A DNA stretch of 29,058 nucleotides from Bacteroides sp. UBA1317 (GTDB taxonomy: Bacteria; Bacteroidota; Bacteroidia; Bacteroidales; Bacteroidaceae), in NCBI GenBank assembly GCA_002307035.1, contig DBTL01000153.1, forward strand, positions 1 to 29,058, written 5' to 3'. The notes below the pieces were generated by a model. The model saw only the letters and a list, made by a program, of their open reading frames with translations, was not told where the DNA came from and did not search any database. The position numbers and the translations under genes are program-made. Shown here piece by piece: positions 1 through 7,627 of this stretch. The stretch's first letter is position 1. Each line of letters begins with the position of its first letter.

Positions 1-443
1 GGGGTGATGGACCCTGATGTGTCGCCATACGATAAGAAAAATACTCCTAAAACGGCAATGCCTACGGCTATCAGTCTCCACGTTGACTTCTTTTCATGAA
101 AGAAAACCATCATAATGATCGTTGTGAGTACCGGATACATGAAATGTATGGTAGTAGCTACGCCGCTGGGCATGAACTTGTATCCCCAAAAAAGAAAGAT
201 GGCCGAAGCATCGTAGAGGAAAGCCAGTAATAAGAGCGAGGGTATCTCCTTTATGCGGATGCGGAATGATTGTCTGGTAAGCAACAATATGGTTGCTAAG
301 GCCAGGCAGGCAAAGAGAAAACGGTAGAGTAAGATGGATTCGAATTGCATGCCCTGACGCATAATGGGGATGGCAAATAGTGGAATAAGACCGAAACTGG
401 CCGATGAAAGCAATCCGTACAAAAAACCGTTTATCTTATTCAT
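1..443 (-). CDS. EamA/DMT-family transporter, partial (C-terminus off the window)
   Basis: Translating the minus strand from the ATG at 443 gives about 147 residues starting MNKINGFLYGLLSSASFGLI and running off the left edge with no stop. The sequence is a chain of hydrophobic helices with short polar turns, including a segment reading GYKFMPSGVATTIHFMYPVL and then FFHEKKSTWRLIAVGIAVLG. That is the usual shape of the first EamA repeat of drug/metabolite transporters: helices 3-4, a conserved E-K turn, then helix 5. The family comprises inner-membrane exporters or importers of small metabolites; the substrate cannot be read from sequence. Only about half of a normal 290-300 residue protein is present. 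It is transcribed away from the helicase gene's hairpin at 474-526. Confidence 0.85.
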   Translation of the reverse strand, partial: MNKINGFLYGLLSSASFGLIPLFAIPIMRQGMQFESILLYRFLFACLALATILLLTRQSFRIRIKEIPSLLLLAFLYDASAIFLFWGYKFMPSGVATTIHFMYPVLTTIIMMVFFHEKKSTWRLIAVGIAVLGVFFLSYGDTSGSIT

Positions 444-473
444 GTCTTTGGTTTGTGGGTAGGGGGTAAATAT

Positions 474-526
474 AAAATCATGCATTTCTCTGTTTCATTG
501 ACGAATACAGAAGTATGCATGATTTT
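474..526 (-). terminator. Long-loop inverted repeat, probable terminator of the helicase gene
   Basis: AAAATCATGCAT (474-485) and ATGCATGATTTT (515-526) form a perfect 12-bp inverted repeat around a 29-base loop. It lies 47 bases beyond the helicase stop codon. Read on the minus strand, the second arm ends in TTTT followed by ATATTTA, a modest U-rich tail. It also sits just upstream of the transporter start, so an operator role is possible. No other gene is seen in 444-572. Confidence 0.5.
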
Positions 527-572
527 AGTGTTCTTTGGATTCTAAACGGCACCTTCGTGCTCGCTTAAAGGC

Positions 573-2456
573 TTATTTCTTTGGCTTTCTTCTTGCCCAT
601 CCTTCTTCGCTGAAGTCCGGTTCCTTGCCATTCAATAGATTTTGCCAATCTTCTTTCTTCTTAGGCCCTCCTCTGGCTGTTTCGTATCCGCGTTCTTCAC
701 GGCTTATAGTGCTTTTGGGCCGAGAAGCTCTAAAAGGTTTTGCTCCTTCGCTTCTTCTAGGTGCACCATATTTTCTTTCTCCTCTGCCTTCTCCTCTCGG
801 AGCGCTGCCACTTTCTTCACCGGCCACCTCTACGGAAACCTTGCGGCCGCCTACTGATGACTTGTTCAGAGATTCAATAACAGTTTGCGTTTGTTCGTTT
901 TCAACTTCGAAGAATGAAAAATTCTTCATCAGGTCGATACGTCCTATCTGTACGCGTTTGCTTACGTTTTTGTTTATAAGCTCTATTAGTTGGGTAGCAA
1001 AGAAGTTATCCATTTTGCCCATGTTGATGAAAAGACGGGTATATCCTGCTTCGGCCTTACGTCCTCTTCCACCATCATCACTGCGATCGCGTCTTTCTCT
1101 TTCACCTCTTTCGCCACGTCCGTCAGCACTTGGTGCTTCTATTTCCTGGCGATCACGGTAGTATTCCAGGAAGCGGTTGAACTCCATAGATACCATACGC
1201 TTAATCACGTCTTCCTTGCTAAGCCATTCCAGTTTGCGATAGATGGAAGGCATGAAGTCTTCTATTTCTTCTTCGTTTACCTTTACCTTTTCGATATCGT
1301 CGATCACCTTGATCAGTTGCTTTTCACAGATTTCTTTGCCTGTAGGCATTGTTCCTATGATAAACTTCTTACCGATGATGCGTTCTATCTCACGCAATTT
1401 TCCTTTTTCGCGCATGTTAACGATGGCGATGGAAGTTCCTGTTTTTCCGGCACGTCCTGTACGTCCGCTACGGTGAGTATAGCTCTCCGTATCATCAGGT
1501 AATCCGTAGTTGATGACGTGAGTCAAATCGTCCACGTCGAGTCCGCGTGCGGCTACGTCGGTAGCTACAAGTATTTGTATGTTGCGTATGCGGAACTTTT
1601 GCATTACGGCATCGCGTTGAGCTTGTGACAGTTCGCCATGTAGCGAGTCTGCGCTGTAGCCTTCTTGCATCAATTTGTCTGCGATCTCTTGCGTTTCCTT
1701 ACGGGTACGGCAGAAAATGATACCATATATTTGTGGGTAAAAGTCGGCAATTCGTTTCAGTGCGGCGAATTTGTCTCTTGCCTGCACCATGTAAGCCACA
1801 TGTTTCACGTTGTTGGTACTTTCGTTTTTGCGGCCGATGGTGATTTCTTTGGCATTACGAAGGTAGTTCTTTGATATGCGGGCTATTTCGGGTGACATGG
1901 TAGCCGAAAACAACAGAGTGTTGCGATCTTCGGGTACGTCGGCTAAGATGGCGTTGATGCTTTCGGTGAAGCCCATGTTGAGCATCTCGTCGGCCTCGTC
2001 CATAATAACGTTAGTGATGGTCGATAATGACACCGTTTTACGTTGCATCAGGTCGAGTAAACGTCCCGGAGTGGCAACGATGATGTGCACACCGTTTTTC
2101 AGACTGCGAATCTGGCTTTCGATAGAGGATCCTCCATATACGGGAAGCACTTTTAGTCCGTCAATGTATTTGGAATAGTCGTTCAAATCGCCGGCTATCT
2201 GTAAGCAGAGCTCACGGGTGGGGCACAGAACGAGTGATTGTGGAATACGTTTCTTTACGTTTATTTTCTGTATGATTGGTAGACCGAAGGCAGCAGTCTT
2301 TCCTGTTCCGGTTTGTGCAAGAGCAACTACATCATTACCCTCTCCCAGTAAATAGGGTATTACTTCTTCTTGTACCGGCATGGGATTCTCATATCCCATT
2401 TCTTTAATTGCTTTAAGTATTTCCGGAGAAACGCCTAACTCTTCAAAATTCTTCAT
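573..2456 (-). CDS. deaD: DEAD-box ATP-dependent RNA helicase (DeaD/CsdA type)
   Basis: This is a 627-residue cytoplasmic RNA-unwinding enzyme. All core motifs are intact: Q-motif region near 28, Walker A AQTGTGKT at 47-54, PTREL at 79-83, TPGR at 129-132, DEAD at 153-156, SAT at 184-186, ARGLDV at 303-308 and HRSGRTGR at 328-335. After a basic/acidic linker (about 440-468) comes a DbpA-type RNA-binding domain (about 470-545), then an Arg/Gly-rich basic tail to the end. This architecture is that of the long DeaD/CsdA helicases used in ribosome assembly and cold adaptation. A -7 element (TAACTTTG on the minus strand, 2488-2495) lies 32 bases upstream of the start, so the gene appears to have its own promoter. 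The precise RNA target is unknown. Confidence 0.95.
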   Translation of the reverse strand: MKNFEELGVSPEILKAIKEMGYENPMPVQEEVIPYLLGEGNDVVALAQTGTGKTAAFGLPIIQKINVKKRIPQSLVLCPTRELCLQIAGDLNDYSKYIDGLKVLPVYGGSSIESQIRSLKNGVHIIVATPGRLLDLMQRKTVSLSTITNVIMDEADEMLNMGFTESINAILADVPEDRNTLLFSATMSPEIARISKNYLRNAKEITIGRKNESTNNVKHVAYMVQARDKFAALKRIADFYPQIYGIIFCRTRKETQEIADKLMQEGYSADSLHGELSQAQRDAVMQKFRIRNIQILVATDVAARGLDVDDLTHVINYGLPDDTESYTHRSGRTGRAGKTGTSIAIVNMREKGKLREIERIIGKKFIIGTMPTGKEICEKQLIKVIDDIEKVKVNEEEIEDFMPSIYRKLEWLSKEDVIKRMVSMEFNRFLEYYRDRQEIEAPSADGRGERGERERRDRSDDGGRGRKAEAGYTRLFINMGKMDNFFATQLIELINKNVSKRVQIGRIDLMKNFSFFEVENEQTQTVIESLNKSSVGGRKVSVEVAGEESGSAPRGEGRGERKYGAPRRSEGAKPFRASRPKSTISREERGYETARGGPKKKEDWQNLLNGKEPDFSEEGWARRKPKK

Positions 2457-2487
2457 TAATTTTCTGTATATCTTTATATTTCGGGCG

Positions 2488-2495
2488 CAAAGTTA
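2488..2495 (-). promoter_or_regulatory. -7 element for the helicase gene
   Basis: The minus strand reads TAACTTTG, matching the Bacteroides -7 consensus TAnnTTTG. It lies 32 bases before the helicase ATG. No clear TTG -33 element was found at the usual distance. Confidence 0.5.
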
Positions 2496-2591
2496 CGGAT
2501 AATTTTTGGTTTTTACGCTTATTGAATAAAATAAAGACCAGAAAGGCTTAAATATTGATACAAAGCGACTTACGTTCACCGAACAATGTCG

Positions 2592-3650
2592 TTATTCCAG
2601 CAGAATATCTCTTAGTCGTGCTCTCTTTTCTTTATTTAGCCCGAGACGTTTTTTGAGATAAGTGTCCACATCTCCGTAATTTTTCTCAATCTCCTCTTTG
2701 GCGGCATTCAAAAAATCGTCTTGCGTTGAAAATAAGGTAGTGATCGCTTCCTGTGACTTGACTGGTTGCTTATAAGCATATTTTGATACAGCTTGGGGTA
2801 TGCTGAAGTAGTTGTTGCTCAGATGGTAATCTTCCATGATGATGTCTGCATTGACTCCTAAAGCGGTTAGAATAAGTGCTGCCACTACATCTGTGCGTCC
2901 TTTGCCTTCGGAACAATGAAAAACAATCGGATAATTTTGCTTATCCAATAGGGCTTCTATGATTTTTTTGTATTCCGATTGATAGCGGATTGTCAAATCT
3001 CGATAGGTACTCTTGATGATGCGTGAGATTGTATCTCCTTTTATTTTATCTTGTTGGAGATCTTTTAGTATGCCGTCCATGCTGCCTGTGGCAATGGGGA
3101 TATGAATGACATGAAAGCCTTTCTGTAAAGGGGTTACATCTGCCAATTCTTCGTTGGAGCGCAGGTCGATAATTGTTTTTATCCCGATCCGTTTCAGCTT
3201 CTTGAAGGAGCATTCTTGCAGATGGTTTATTTCTCCCGATCGGTATAGCATGCCCCAACGAATGTTTTTGCCCTCCGCGGCTTTGTAACCACCCAAATCC
3301 CGGAAGTTTTGAACACCTGGTATGTTTATGTTTCGCGTGGCTACTTTTACCCGATATTGGTTGTTGAATACCATCAAGTAGTAATACCTTTTCTCAGGGT
3401 TATTGGTGACAATGGTGAGTTGCTGATTGGAGATGTCGGCCATTGCCACGGGGATATCCTCTGTGATCACTTCAGGATCTGTTGAAGCATATACTTTGAC
3501 CTGCCCCTTTATCAGGGGAGCTGTTTCCCATTTGATGACGCAATTACCTACATTGTTTTCTTCGCATACTACCGATATGTTTGGAGAATTGTCCGAACAA
3601 GAGGGAAGAAGTAGAATCATGCTTAGCCAACCCAACAAGTTTTTGTACAT
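2592..3650 (-). CDS. Tyrosine-phosphatase-family lipoprotein (Y_phosphatase3-like)
   Basis: This is a 352-residue predicted lipoprotein. The signal segment ends in LLPSC with the lipidated Cys at 18. Residues about 25-105 look like a beta-sandwich (fibronectin III-like) domain. The phosphatase part begins with NFRDLGGY (115-122), a hallmark of the Y_phosphatase3 group that includes secreted mycobacterial PtpB. The catalytic P-loop is HCSEGKGR (245-252), with nucleophile Cys246 and phosphate-binding Arg252. Most relatives have GKDR; here the residue before Arg is Gly, so activity or specificity may differ. Extracytoplasmic phosphatases of this group act on phosphotyrosine, phosphoserine/threonine or phosphoinositides; the substrate here cannot be told. 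It appears monocistronic. Confidence 0.85.
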   Translation of the reverse strand: MYKNLLGWLSMILLLPSCSDNSPNISVVCEENNVGNCVIKWETAPLIKGQVKVYASTDPEVITEDIPVAMADISNQQLTIVTNNPEKRYYYLMVFNNQYRVKVATRNINIPGVQNFRDLGGYKAAEGKNIRWGMLYRSGEINHLQECSFKKLKRIGIKTIIDLRSNEELADVTPLQKGFHVIHIPIATGSMDGILKDLQQDKIKGDTISRIIKSTYRDLTIRYQSEYKKIIEALLDKQNYPIVFHCSEGKGRTDVVAALILTALGVNADIIMEDYHLSNNYFSIPQAVSKYAYKQPVKSQEAITTLFSTQDDFLNAAKEEIEKNYGDVDTYLKKRLGLNKEKRARLRDILLE

Positions 3651-3686
3651 AATCGTTTTACTTATCTATTTTGAATTGTTTGTATG

Positions 3687-3694
3687 CAAAGATA
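3687..3694 (-). promoter_or_regulatory. -7 element for the phosphatase lipoprotein gene
   Basis: The minus strand reads TATCTTTG, a perfect TAnnTTTG match, 37 bases upstream of the ATG at 3650. No good -33 TTG was seen. The rest of the gap 3695-3885 shows no convincing gene or terminator. Confidence 0.5.
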
Positions 3695-3885
3695 TAGATT
3701 CTGTTGACTTGGTATAATAACTTAGCGATATTTAGATAAAGGGTGAATGTTTTTAACAAAAAATAGCCTTTATACATGGACCTAGCTTGGCTTTGCCGTT
3801 GCTCTTGGTTGATGTAAAAGAGGTTGAGACTAAATTGATAGGCTCAACGATGAAAAGAAAGAACTTTGCTTTAAGAGGGTTTGCT

Positions 3886-4812
3886 TTAGCCGTTACGGTA
3901 TTTTGCGGCAAACTCTTTAGAAATTGAATTGTTCAGGCTGCAACAAACTTCGGCAGAGAAATCTTTTCCGCACTGAATCACCTTATCCCATGTCTCTTCG
4001 TCAATGTTACTCAGGTCACGGTAGCGTACTCCGTACTTTAGCATACCGAAGATGATTCCGGCATTGAAGTTATCGCCTGCTCCGATGGTGCTTACAGTTT
4101 CGATTGGTGCAACCGTGTATTCCTTGGAGAGACGGTTGCTGCGGAGTGAAATGCAACCGTCACCGGATGTGTATATAAAGTTGGGACAATAGAACTTAAT
4201 CTTGTCTTTGTATATCTTGTTTACATCTTCCATGCCATACATGTAGAAGAAGTCTTCATTTGAACCTCGCACAATGTCGGCATACTCCAGATTTTCGATG
4301 ATGATGGGTGTTAGCCTCATTGCCTGATCTTTGTGTGTACTGCGGAAATTGGGATCGTAATATACAATGGCTTTGCGTTCGCGAGCCAGTTCCAGCAGTT
4401 CTGTCATCTTATCCCGAAGAACGGGGTTGAGGGCATAGAAAGAGCCGAAGATAACAATGTCGTCTTCGTTGATCTGTGGATAGATTACATCGAGCCGTTG
4501 TTTGGGATATTCTTTGTAAAAGATGTATTCGGCATCATTCTTTTCGTTCAGGAAGGCTAATGATACAGGCGACTTTCCATCGGGGAACACATTTACATGA
4601 TCGGTAGGGATGTTGTTTTCTTCCATGAAGCGGAGGATAATGCTGCCCACACGATCATTGCCTGTTTCGCTGATGAAACGCACGTCTACGCCCATGCGTC
4701 CTAATGATACGATTCCGTTAAATACGGATCCTCCCGGCACAGCTGTCGAAGGTTGATTGTTCTCAAAGATGACGTCCAGTATGGTTTCGCCTATACCGAT
4801 TACTTTACGCAT
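3886..4812 (-). CDS. PfkB/ribokinase-family sugar kinase
   Basis: This 308-residue cytoplasmic kinase transfers phosphate from ATP to a sugar or sugar phosphate. The N-terminal PfkB signature is visible around residues 25-52 (PGGSVFNGIVSLGRMG then FISETGNDRVG). The C-terminal signature is STIGAGDNF at 241-249, in which Asp247 is the catalytic base and GAG forms the anion hole. Its start overlaps the end of the upstream phosphosugar isomerase gene by 13 bases, so the two are surely co-transcribed and probably act on related metabolites. The family also includes fructokinases, ribokinases and nucleoside kinases, and the substrate is not determined by sequence. A KDO-pathway or arabinose/ribulose-phosphate role is inferred only from the neighbour. 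Confidence 0.9.
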   Translation of the reverse strand: MRKVIGIGETILDVIFENNQPSTAVPGGSVFNGIVSLGRMGVDVRFISETGNDRVGSIILRFMEENNIPTDHVNVFPDGKSPVSLAFLNEKNDAEYIFYKEYPKQRLDVIYPQINEDDIVIFGSFYALNPVLRDKMTELLELARERKAIVYYDPNFRSTHKDQAMRLTPIIIENLEYADIVRGSNEDFFYMYGMEDVNKIYKDKIKFYCPNFIYTSGDGCISLRSNRLSKEYTVAPIETVSTIGAGDNFNAGIIFGMLKYGVRYRDLSNIDEETWDKVIQCGKDFSAEVCCSLNNSISKEFAAKYRNG

Positions 4813-5405
4813 AGTTCTCTTGATTTTTCACCCAGATACCCACCGTGATGGCGTTTGGAATAATCTTCAATGCTGAATCCTGTTCTCTTCATGGTTTGTA
4901 CAACCAATATGTCTCCGATGACGGTCATTATGGTGGTTGAGGTGGTTGGTGTCATACCTAGTGCGCATACTTCTTTGGGTTTTCCTGTGCAAAGACACAC
5001 GTCCGATTCATCTGCTAACGGACTATCGGGATTTCCGGTGATGACGATGAATTTAAGTTCTGGATTCAGATTATGAGCCAACTGAGTTAGCTCCACGATT
5101 TCACGAGTTTTTCCTGAGTTGGAGATTAGTAGCAGGAGGTCGTTTTCTTGCAAGATTCCCAGATCACCGTGCTGGGCTTCACTAGGGTGTAGGAAGACCG
5201 ACGGTATGCCGGTAGAGCAGAAGGTTGTGGCGATGTTCATGGCTATTTGTCCGGCTTTCCCCATGCCCGAGGTTACCAGTTTGCCTTTCTTTTGATGTAT
5301 CTGTTCTACGATCAGGCCTACGGCTTTTTCATAAGCATTGGTTACCGGTATGTTCAGCACGGCTTCAGCTTCTTTTTGCAAGAGCTCTTGAATCGATTCA
5401 ATCAT
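4800..5405 (-). CDS. kdsD: KpsF/GutQ/KdsD-type SIS-domain sugar-phosphate isomerase lacking CBS domains
   Basis: This 201-residue protein consists of a single SIS domain. Family hallmarks are TSGMGKAG (45-52), HPSEAQHGDLG (73-83), the phosphosugar-binding SNSGKT (95-100) and the C-terminal RHHGGYLG. They match D-arabinose-5-phosphate isomerases, which convert ribulose 5-phosphate to arabinose 5-phosphate for KDO and lipopolysaccharide synthesis. E. coli KdsD is about 328 residues because it carries a CBS pair, which is absent here. CBS-less versions are known from Bacteroides, so this is a normal form rather than a truncation. It lies between the LOG-family gene and the PfkB kinase on the same strand. 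Tight packing suggests one operon. Confidence 0.85.
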   Translation of the reverse strand: MIESIQELLQKEAEAVLNIPVTNAYEKAVGLIVEQIHQKKGKLVTSGMGKAGQIAMNIATTFCSTGIPSVFLHPSEAQHGDLGILQENDLLLLISNSGKTREIVELTQLAHNLNPELKFIVITGNPDSPLADESDVCLCTGKPKEVCALGMTPTTSTTIMTVIGDILVVQTMKRTGFSIEDYSKRHHGGYLGEKSRELCVK

Positions 5406-5425
5406 TCTTAATTTGTTCAGTTGGG

Positions 5426-5959
5426 TTATTTTAATAGGAGGGCAAGTTGCTCAAATGAGTTTGCCACGGCATAAGTATTGCGTTGTTGTTGACGAATGAA
5501 ATTTTTCTGCTCCATTTCATTAAGAACGGCCAGCAAGGAATCATAAAATCCGGCTACATTGTAAAACACGACTTTCTTGCTATGATAGCCCAGGCTTGCC
5601 GCAGAGATAACATGAAAAACCTCGTCGAGTGTGCCCACTCCACCGGGAAGTGCTACAAGAATATCCGATTTTTCTACAATTTTATCTTTTCTATCGCTGA
5701 GATTCCGGGTTTGTATGATTTGGTCGGGCAAGGAGCTTGTTCGTCCGTTTTCTTCCAATAGGGCAGGGATAACGCCTATGACCTTCCCTCCGTTCATTTT
5801 GCTTGCCCGAGCGATGCATTCCATTAGTCCAAGGTTTGTCCCTCCGTACACAAGTGTTTTTTTTTCTTTTCCCATCCATTCGCCTAATTGGCGCGTAGCT
5901 TCCACAAATTCCTGGTCGATTTCGTTGGATGCGGAACAGAAAATTCCGATCTTTTCCAT
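5426..5959 (-). CDS. LOG-family (TIGR00730) Rossmann-fold nucleotide 5'-monophosphate phosphoribohydrolase
   Basis: The chosen start at 5959 (MEKIGIFCSAS) gives 177 residues. An upstream in-frame ATG at 5995 is disfavoured because the likely promoter lies across it. Diagnostic motifs are GGTNLGLM (about 39-46) and PGGVGTLDE (about 105-113), the PGGxGTxxE signature of LOG-type enzymes. These remove the base from nucleoside monophosphates (cytokinin riboside phosphates in plants, AMP or similar in many bacteria) and were long mislabelled lysine decarboxylases. It is the first gene of the minus-strand unit with the isomerase (20-base gap) and sugar kinase. Release of ribose 5-phosphate would fit a pentose-phosphate theme, but that is inference. 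Confidence 0.9.
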   Translation of the reverse strand: MEKIGIFCSASNEIDQEFVEATRQLGEWMGKEKKTLVYGGTNLGLMECIARASKMNGGKVIGVIPALLEENGRTSSLPDQIIQTRNLSDRKDKIVEKSDILVALPGGVGTLDEVFHVISAASLGYHSKKVVFYNVAGFYDSLLAVLNEMEQKNFIRQQQRNTYAVANSFEQLALLLK

Positions 5960-5982
5960 AAGTGTTGTGATGTTATAGCCTG

Positions 5983-6012
5983 CAAATATCTGCAATTTTC
6001 TATAAACGGCAA
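5983..6012 (-). promoter_or_regulatory. Promoter for the LOG-isomerase-kinase unit
   Basis: On the minus strand TTG (6010-6012) is followed after 19 bases by GATATTTG (5983-5990), a near match to the -33/-7 arrangement of Bacteroides sigma-ABfr. Transcription would begin near 5976, which supports the downstream start codon at 5959. Confidence 0.5.
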
Positions 6013-6024
6013 TAAGTTTTATTG

Positions 6025-6032
6025 TATTTTTG
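6025..6032 (+). promoter_or_regulatory. -7 element for the M16 protease gene
   Basis: TATTTTTG matches TAnnTTTG and lies 31 bases before the protease ATG. It is divergent from the minus-strand promoter, with the two sites about 13-40 bases apart. No TTG -33 box is apparent. Confidence 0.5.
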
Positions 6033-6063
6033 CACCCTCAATACAATAACTGTTTAGAAAACA

Positions 6064-7284
6064 ATGGATTACAATCAACATACGTTAGCGAATGGTCTTC
6101 GCATTATTCACGAACCTTCGCTGTCGAAAGTGGCCTATGCGGGCTTTGCCATGGATGCCGGCACCCGTGATGAAGGCGACCAGGAGCAAGGGATGGCTCA
6201 TTTCGTGGAACATCTTGTTTTTAAGGGCACTACCAAACGAAAAGCCTGGCACATCCTCAACCGCATGGAGAATGTGGGAGGTGATCTGAATGCTTACACC
6301 AATAAAGAGGAGACGGTGGTATATGCCTCTTTTTTAACCCCTGATCTTGATCGGGCGATAGAGCTAATGTCTGATATGGTGTTTCATTCCATTTTTCCTC
6401 AGTCGGAGATTGAGAAAGAGAGAGAGGTGGTTATTGATGAAATTCAGTCGTATGAGGACAATCCTTCCGAATTGATCTTTGACGATTATGAAGATATGAT
6501 CTTTCGCAATCATCCCCTCGGACACAACATTCTGGGCAACCCTGATATGCTGAAAACCTTCCGTACGGAACATCTTGTGGCGTTTGTTGCCAATCATTAT
6601 CAACCGTCCAACGTCGTTTTGTTTGTATTGGGTAACTTCGACTTCAAAAAAATAGTTCACCTTGCAGAGAAGTACACCAAAGATTTGCCGTTTACCGCAA
6701 AGGTTGAAACCCGTACACCTCCCGCACTCTATGTGCCCGAATACCGGGTGATACATAAAGATACTCATCAGGCTCATGTGATGATTGGTAATCGGGGGTA
6801 CGATGCCCACAATGATAAGCGTACAGGACTGTATTTGCTCAACAATATCTTGGGCGGTCCGGGCATGAACAGCAAGCTCAATGTGTCGCTTCGCGAGCGT
6901 CGCGGATTAGTTTACAGTGTAGAGTCCAACCTAACTTCTTACACAGACACGGGCGCTTTCTGCATCTATTTTGGTACCGATCCGGAAGATGTGGATACCT
7001 GCTTGAAGCTTACTCACAAAGAATTGAAACACATGCGTGATGTGAAGATGACTTCTTCTCAACTGGCAATCGCCAAGAAGCAACTCATCGGGCAGATAGG
7101 AGTGGCATCGGATAATTACGAAAACAATGCCCTAAGCATGGGAAAAACCTTTCTACATTACAATAAGTACGAATCATCCGAGGTTGTTTTTCAGCGCATT
7201 GAGAGCATTACTGCCGAAGAACTGCTGGAGGTAGCCAATGAAATGTTTGCCGTAGATCAGCTTTCTACGTTGATTTATCGTTAG
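6064..7284 (+). CDS. M16-family zinc metallopeptidase (single-module, PqqL/MPP-like)
   Basis: This 406-residue protein carries the inverted zinc site HFVEH (46-50, HxxEH) with the third ligand Glu126 exactly 76 residues after His50, as in active M16 enzymes. The segment GGDLNAYTNKEETVVYA after the zinc site is typical of the family. The C-terminal half (about 170-380) is the second inactive M16 domain, including the LNNILGGPGMNSKLN and RGLVYSVES segments. No signal peptide is visible, so a cytoplasmic peptide-degrading or processing role is likely. At about 400 residues it is the short M16B form, which usually dimerises. It is a single-gene unit; nothing around it indicates its substrate. Confidence 0.93.
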   Translation: MDYNQHTLANGLRIIHEPSLSKVAYAGFAMDAGTRDEGDQEQGMAHFVEHLVFKGTTKRKAWHILNRMENVGGDLNAYTNKEETVVYASFLTPDLDRAIELMSDMVFHSIFPQSEIEKEREVVIDEIQSYEDNPSELIFDDYEDMIFRNHPLGHNILGNPDMLKTFRTEHLVAFVANHYQPSNVVLFVLGNFDFKKIVHLAEKYTKDLPFTAKVETRTPPALYVPEYRVIHKDTHQAHVMIGNRGYDAHNDKRTGLYLLNNILGGPGMNSKLNVSLRERRGLVYSVESNLTSYTDTGAFCIYFGTDPEDVDTCLKLTHKELKHMRDVKMTSSQLAIAKKQLIGQIGVASDNYENNALSMGKTFLHYNKYESSEVVFQRIESITAEELLEVANEMFAVDQLSTLIYR

Positions 7285-7411
7285 GGCTTGCTGCCAGACT
7301 AGCCGATTGTAGGATTAAGAGGCAAGGCACTAACGGTAATATGGAAATTGCAAGCAAGATTTAGGTCGCTATTGTTTACATATGGTGTTGTTTTTGCAAA
7401 GCTCCTAACTT

Positions 7412-7509
7412 CGACTTCTTGAAGTCGTACATTCAGCGTGTTGAAAACACGCTTTCAACACGCTGAAGTCGTACTTTCAATAAACCCCTCTCACAAGCCT
7501 TCTGTGGGG
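7412..7509. repeat. Cluster of overlapping inverted repeats between the protease and the PUL regulator
   Basis: This gap (7285-7576) holds no gene. It contains CGACTTC-TT-GAAGTCG (7412-7427), a perfect 13-bp stem CAGCGTGTTGAAA/TTTCAACACGCTG (7434-7446 and 7453-7465, 6-base loop), an alternative internal hairpin GCGTGTT/AACACGC (7436-7452), and a CCCC/GGGG hairpin (7485-7509). GAAGTCGTAC occurs twice as a direct repeat (7421-7430, 7465-7474) flanking the main stem. It looks like a structured intergenic repeat element, which may also end transcription from the protease gene. Confidence 0.6.
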
Positions 7510-7574
7510 TGATCTAAAATGTCAACAACTTGCTGGCCTCGTTCACTTAATCAAACCGATAAAATCTGAAAAGC

Positions 7575-7606
7575 TTGTGCGAATCACACAAATGTTACTA
7601 TATTTG
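7575..7606 (+). promoter_or_regulatory. Promoter for the DUF6377 regulator gene
   Basis: TTG (7575-7577), 21 bases, then TATATTTG (7599-7606) is a complete Bacteroides-type promoter. It places the transcript start near 7613 and therefore favours the ATG at 7628 over the in-frame GTG at 7577. A TTGTG-N7-CACAA dyad begins at the -33 element and could be an operator. Confidence 0.6.
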
Positions 7607-7627
7607 TCCTATTGTGACCTTCATATT

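Noticed and set aside
535..1161. 208-residue plus-strand open frame opposite the helicase C-terminus
   Set aside because: Low-complexity Ser/Leu/Pro-rich product generated by the Arg/Gly-rich helicase tail on the other strand.
3657..3777. Short minus-strand open frame starting MYKGYF upstream of the phosphatase gene
   Set aside because: It runs straight through the probable promoter of the phosphatase gene and is too short and AT-driven to support.
7577..7627. GTG start for the DUF6377 regulator
   Set aside because: It overlaps the -33 box of a well-formed promoter whose start point would lie downstream; the ATG at 7628 begins a better signal segment.
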